From: JBBRZF01 sp038236965
GTDB taxonomy: Bacteria; Acidobacteriota; Terriglobia; Terriglobales; Acidobacteriaceae
Assembly (NCBI GenBank): GCA_038236965.1
Contig: JBBRZF010000166.1
Location: forward strand, 1-7,533
Direction: 5' to 3'
DNA: 7,533 bases
Part shown: piece by piece, positions 5,346 through 7,533 of the stretch
How the letters are laid out: each line of letters begins with the position of its first letter
How positions within the stretch are numbered: the stretch's first letter is position 1
Translations under genes and position numbers: made by a program
The notes under the pieces: model-generated
What the model saw: only the letters and a program-made list of their open reading frames with translations
What the model was told of the DNA's origin: nothing
Database searches by the model: none

Positions 5346-6053
5346 ATGACAGTCTTCGGGTTCAACACGGATATCAAATACGGCGACACCATCTACCACG
5401 TGCAGAGCGAGGAGCGCCGTAACGACTCCTTGCTGCAGACGCAGGTCTTTGTCCGTGGACGCTGCATCGGCAAACATGCCAGTAGTTATGCGCACATTAA
5501 AGACCGTCCCGATTTCACCGAAGAGCAGATGCACGAGTTGCTGAAGGCCCAGCACAAGACCATCGTGGATGCCGTACGCGCCGGACGAGTCAGCGAAGTG
5601 CTGCATCCCACGACGGACCAGACCATGACCTTTGCGCGTCCCGTGAACCCCGTCGCTGCGGAACTGAAATCGCCGGGAGGCTATTCCGTCGAAGCCCAAC
5701 GCGCAGCCGCGGCCTCCGCCGGAGGAGAAAAAGGTCCGCAAACTCCTACGCTGGAGTTGCAGTTCGTAAATCCCGATTCCATTTTTTCCGACAACACGGT
5801 TTGTTTCCGTTTCCTCGTCACCGACGCAGGCAGGCCCCTGAACGCAGCGAAACTGGTGGCGCGCTTCCAGGCTGCCGCTGTCCTTGATGTGGAAGAACCG
5901 CCAATCTACGCGCAAGCCGTCACGGCTGCCGATGGGAGCGCGGAGATCATTCTGCAAGTCTCCGAGGCCTCTCTGCATCTTGCCAGTTTGCTGGTGCAGG
6001 CAACCCACTCCGCCAAAGTCGTCACGCGAAAGTTCCGGCTTAAAGGGAAGTAG
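5346..6053 (+). CDS. Conserved-looking protein of unknown function
   Basis: I cannot assign a function. The 235-aa product starts MTVFGFNTDIKYGDTIYHVQ. The N-terminal part (about 1-90) looks like a compact alpha/beta domain with strands around 15-48 and a helix around 58-80. A Pro/Ala/Gly-rich linker spans about 97-135. The C-terminal part (about 136-235) has alternating strands and the pattern DAGRPLNAAKLVARF ... TAADGSAEIILQV, like carboxypeptidase-regulatory or other Ig-like beta-sandwich domains; this is inference. There is no signal peptide or membrane segment. Codons are rich in third-position G/C, which supports this strand. The frame stays open back to 5118, but the ATG at 5346 fits best because the upstream residues look non-coding. 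No good ribosome site precedes it; the nearest GGAG is 17 nt away. It is divergent from nuoA. Confidence 0.82.
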   Translation: MTVFGFNTDIKYGDTIYHVQSEERRNDSLLQTQVFVRGRCIGKHASSYAHIKDRPDFTEEQMHELLKAQHKTIVDAVRAGRVSEVLHPTTDQTMTFARPVNPVAAELKSPGGYSVEAQRAAAASAGGEKGPQTPTLELQFVNPDSIFSDNTVCFRFLVTDAGRPLNAAKLVARFQAAAVLDVEEPPIYAQAVTAADGSAEIILQVSEASLHLASLLVQATHSAKVVTRKFRLKGK

Positions 6054-6165
6054 TAGGCACGGCGCGGATCCCAGTTTCCGGTCGAGATTTCTGCCGGAGG
6101 CAACTGTGGTCCGCCGCCGTAAAGTTTGTTGCCGCTGCAATGCCTCTTGCTATGCGCTACTCGCC

Positions 6166-6669
6166 TCAAAAGCCCATCGTATCGTCCGCCGACGGCCCGT
6201 AAGTGGCCGGAACCGGCACATCGTTCAGTCGCAGGTAGACGCCCAACTGCGCCCGATGGTGAACGAGGTGGTTCAGGAACATCTCCCGATAGGCCAAGAA
6301 GCGCGTTCCCTCGAAGATAGCTTTGCCCTGGAAACTCAGCTTCCAGTTCTGCTTCCAGGCATCGTCCGCCGTCTTTGCCAGCGCCTCACGAACCTTTGCC
6401 GCGCCTTCATCCAGCGCGCGCACGAGTTGCTCGGGCGATTCAAACGGCAGGGGCTTGATGCTTCCCTTGGCAAAATCAAATTCGGGGGTGGTCAAGATTG
6501 TCAGCCCGAATTCGGCTAGTTGCGCAATATGCGTAGCAAGCTTACCGATTGGCATGGATTTCGCATGCGGCGCGAACTCCGGGTTCTTCATCGGAACACG
6601 CTCCAGCGTGGTTCGTGTCGCCTTCATCTCTGCATCGAATTCCGTCAACAGCATTTCATGGATCGCCAT
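6166..6669 (-). CDS. DinB/YfiT-like metal-binding four-helix protein
   Basis: The 167-aa product has the length and pattern of the DinB/YfiT family, four-helix bundles that bind a divalent metal through three histidines. Some members are bacillithiol- or mycothiol-dependent transferases, but most are uncharacterised, so the substrate is unknown. The likely triad is H47 (KLATHIAQL) with H134 and H138 (LNHLVHHRAQLGVYLR), in the usual helix 2 and helix 4 positions. I chose the ATG at 6669 (MAIHEMLLTEF) because GGAGG lies at 6678-6674, just upstream. A start at 6684 would place that site inside the coding region. It is convergent with the unknown gene at 5346-6053 (112-bp gap, no clear terminator) and divergent from the phosphofructokinase gene. 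It is cytoplasmic. Confidence 0.88.
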   Translation of the reverse strand: MAIHEMLLTEFDAEMKATRTTLERVPMKNPEFAPHAKSMPIGKLATHIAQLAEFGLTILTTPEFDFAKGSIKPLPFESPEQLVRALDEGAAKVREALAKTADDAWKQNWKLSFQGKAIFEGTRFLAYREMFLNHLVHHRAQLGVYLRLNDVPVPATYGPSADDTMGF

Positions 6670-6673
6670 AAAT

Positions 6674-6678
6674 CCTCC
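6674..6678 (-). promoter_or_regulatory. Strong ribosome-binding site of the DinB-like gene
   Basis: GGAGG on the minus strand, 4 nt before the ATG at 6669. It is the clearest Shine-Dalgarno sequence in the window and it fixes the start of this gene. The nuo genes by contrast have weak sites. Confidence 0.75.
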
Positions 6679-6858
6679 GTTCATTCAACCCCGACTTTAG
6701 GATGCCATGCAAGCCGCCCGCGCACCAATCACCTCTGCATTCGCTCATACTGCCCGTGTGCTCGCGTGGTGAAATCCGTCTGGAGGTGTAAACTATTTTG
6801 TCTACTCGTTGGTACGTTCGACGGTGCTACTTCATACTCACGCAAGGACTCATACTTC

Positions 6859-7533
6859 ATGGCGAAACCTAAAAAAGTAATCGGAATCCTAACCGGCGGC
6901 GGCGACGTGCCGGGCCTCAATCCCGCCATTCGTGCGGTAACCTACCGCGCGATTCGCGAAGGTTGCCAGGTTGTCGGACTCCGCCGCGGTTGGGGCGGAC
7001 TGGTCGATATCGTTCGTGACGAGAATCACGACAACACCGACAATTTTCAGGTCCTCACAGAAGAGCTGGTGAACCGCGCCGCACGCACCGGCGGAACCTT
7101 TCTCCACAGTTCGCGCACCAATCCGCAGCGCGTCAGCAAAGCCCGCGTACCTGAGCATCTGAAGGACACCTACGCCGAGGACCTGAACGACCTCACGCCG
7201 GAAGTGCTGAAGAACCTCGACTGGCTCGGCATCGATTACCTCATCCCCATCGGCGGTGACGACACTCTCAGCTACGGCGTGCGTCTCTATCAAGAGGGCG
7301 TGAAGGTGGTCGCCATTCCCAAGACGATGGACAACGATGTCCCGGGCACCGATTACTGCATCGGCTTCTCTACGGCGATTACGCGCACCATTCAACTGGC
7401 GAACAATCTCCGCACCTCTGCCGGATCGCACGAGCGTTTCCTGGTCATTGAAGTTTTCGGGCGCTATGCGGGATTCACCGCGATGTTGCCGACCATGGCA
7501 GGCGCGGCCAATCGCTGTGTCATTCCCGAGCAC
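6859..7533 (+). CDS. pfkA: 6-phosphofructokinase, PPi-type signature, 3' end missing
   Basis: This is the first 225 residues of a phosphofructokinase, which makes fructose 1,6-bisphosphate in glycolysis; the frame runs off the right edge. The phosphate-binding loop is TGGGDVPGLN (12-21) and a substrate or effector Arg lies in SSRTNP (84-89). GGDDT (132-136) and PKTMDND (154-160) hold the active site, with D158 as the expected catalytic base. D135 and K155 stand where ATP enzymes such as E. coli PfkA have Gly104 and Gly124. That Asp/Lys pair is the known mark of pyrophosphate use, so a reversible PPi enzyme is inferred. The usual MGR motif reads FGR (200-202). An AAGGA at 6844-6848 precedes the ATG by 10 nt. 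The 189-bp gap 6670-6858 to the DinB-like gene shows no other feature. Confidence 0.94.
   Translation, partial: MAKPKKVIGILTGGGDVPGLNPAIRAVTYRAIREGCQVVGLRRGWGGLVDIVRDENHDNTDNFQVLTEELVNRAARTGGTFLHSSRTNPQRVSKARVPEHLKDTYAEDLNDLTPEVLKNLDWLGIDYLIPIGGDDTLSYGVRLYQEGVKVVAIPKTMDNDVPGTDYCIGFSTAITRTIQLANNLRTSAGSHERFLVIEVFGRYAGFTAMLPTMAGAANRCVIPEH

Noticed and set aside
5205..6140. Minus-strand open frame (311 codons) opposite the unknown gene at 5346
   Set aside because: Its length equals that of the plus-strand frame, but G/C at third codon positions and a plausible domain pattern favour the plus strand.
6670..6684. Earlier ATG (6684) for the DinB-like gene
   Set aside because: The GGAGG at 6678-6674 lies between it and the ATG at 6669, which points to the later start.
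6809..6838. TTGGTA, 18 bp, CATACT as a pfkA promoter
   Set aside because: Each box matches only four of six bases, and the implied start would fall inside the ribosome-binding site.

Overview
The window is bacterial chromosomal DNA, moderately GC-rich by eye. Most of it (positions 1-5047, minus strand) is the front part of a nuo operon for respiratory complex I, the proton-pumping NADH:quinone oxidoreductase. In transcription order it holds nuoA, nuoC, nuoD, a broken non-nuo gene, nuoE, nuoF and the first 163 codons of nuoG, which runs off the left edge. A good candidate sigma70-type promoter (TTGACA, 18 bp, TAAACT) sits about 50-75 bp before nuoA, with a perfect 15-bp palindrome further upstream. 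The gene content, the style of the hypothetical protein and the AT-rich intergenic repeats remind me of Acidobacteriota (Terriglobia-like). That is an inference from memory and should be tested by a protein search.

The operon has two different halves. nuoA, nuoC and nuoD are packed with a 3-nt gap and a 1-nt stop/start overlap. From nuoD onward the gaps are 445, 98-99 and 109 bp and hold non-coding DNA: a dispersed 13-mer (ATTACCCGATTCG) in two of the three gaps, tandem octamers with inverted partners between nuoE and nuoF, a perfect 11-bp stem between nuoF and nuoG, and a frameshifted four-helix-bundle (23S rRNA intervening-sequence type) gene between nuoD and nuoE. nuoB, which normally lies between nuoA and nuoC and carries cluster N2, is absent here and must be encoded elsewhere if this complex works. 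The cofactor ligands of every subunit present are intact as far as the window shows: FMN, NADH, N3, N1a, N1b and N5 ligands, and the quinone-site His and Tyr of NuoD.

The right third is separate. Divergent from nuoA is a 235-aa protein of unknown function (5346-6053, +) with a conserved-looking N-terminal domain, a low-complexity linker and a C-terminal beta-sandwich-like segment. Convergent with it is a DinB/YfiT-type four-helix protein with a His triad (6166-6669, -). Divergent from that, and cut by the right edge, is a phosphofructokinase (6859-7533, +) with the Asp/Lys active-site pair typical of pyrophosphate-dependent enzymes.

I see no tRNA, rRNA, CRISPR array, transposase or prophage gene. 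The best candidates for something unusual are the missing nuoB, the repeat-laden second half of the operon with its slippage-type pseudogene, and the lineage-specific divergent protein. I did not find a convincing new multi-gene system.
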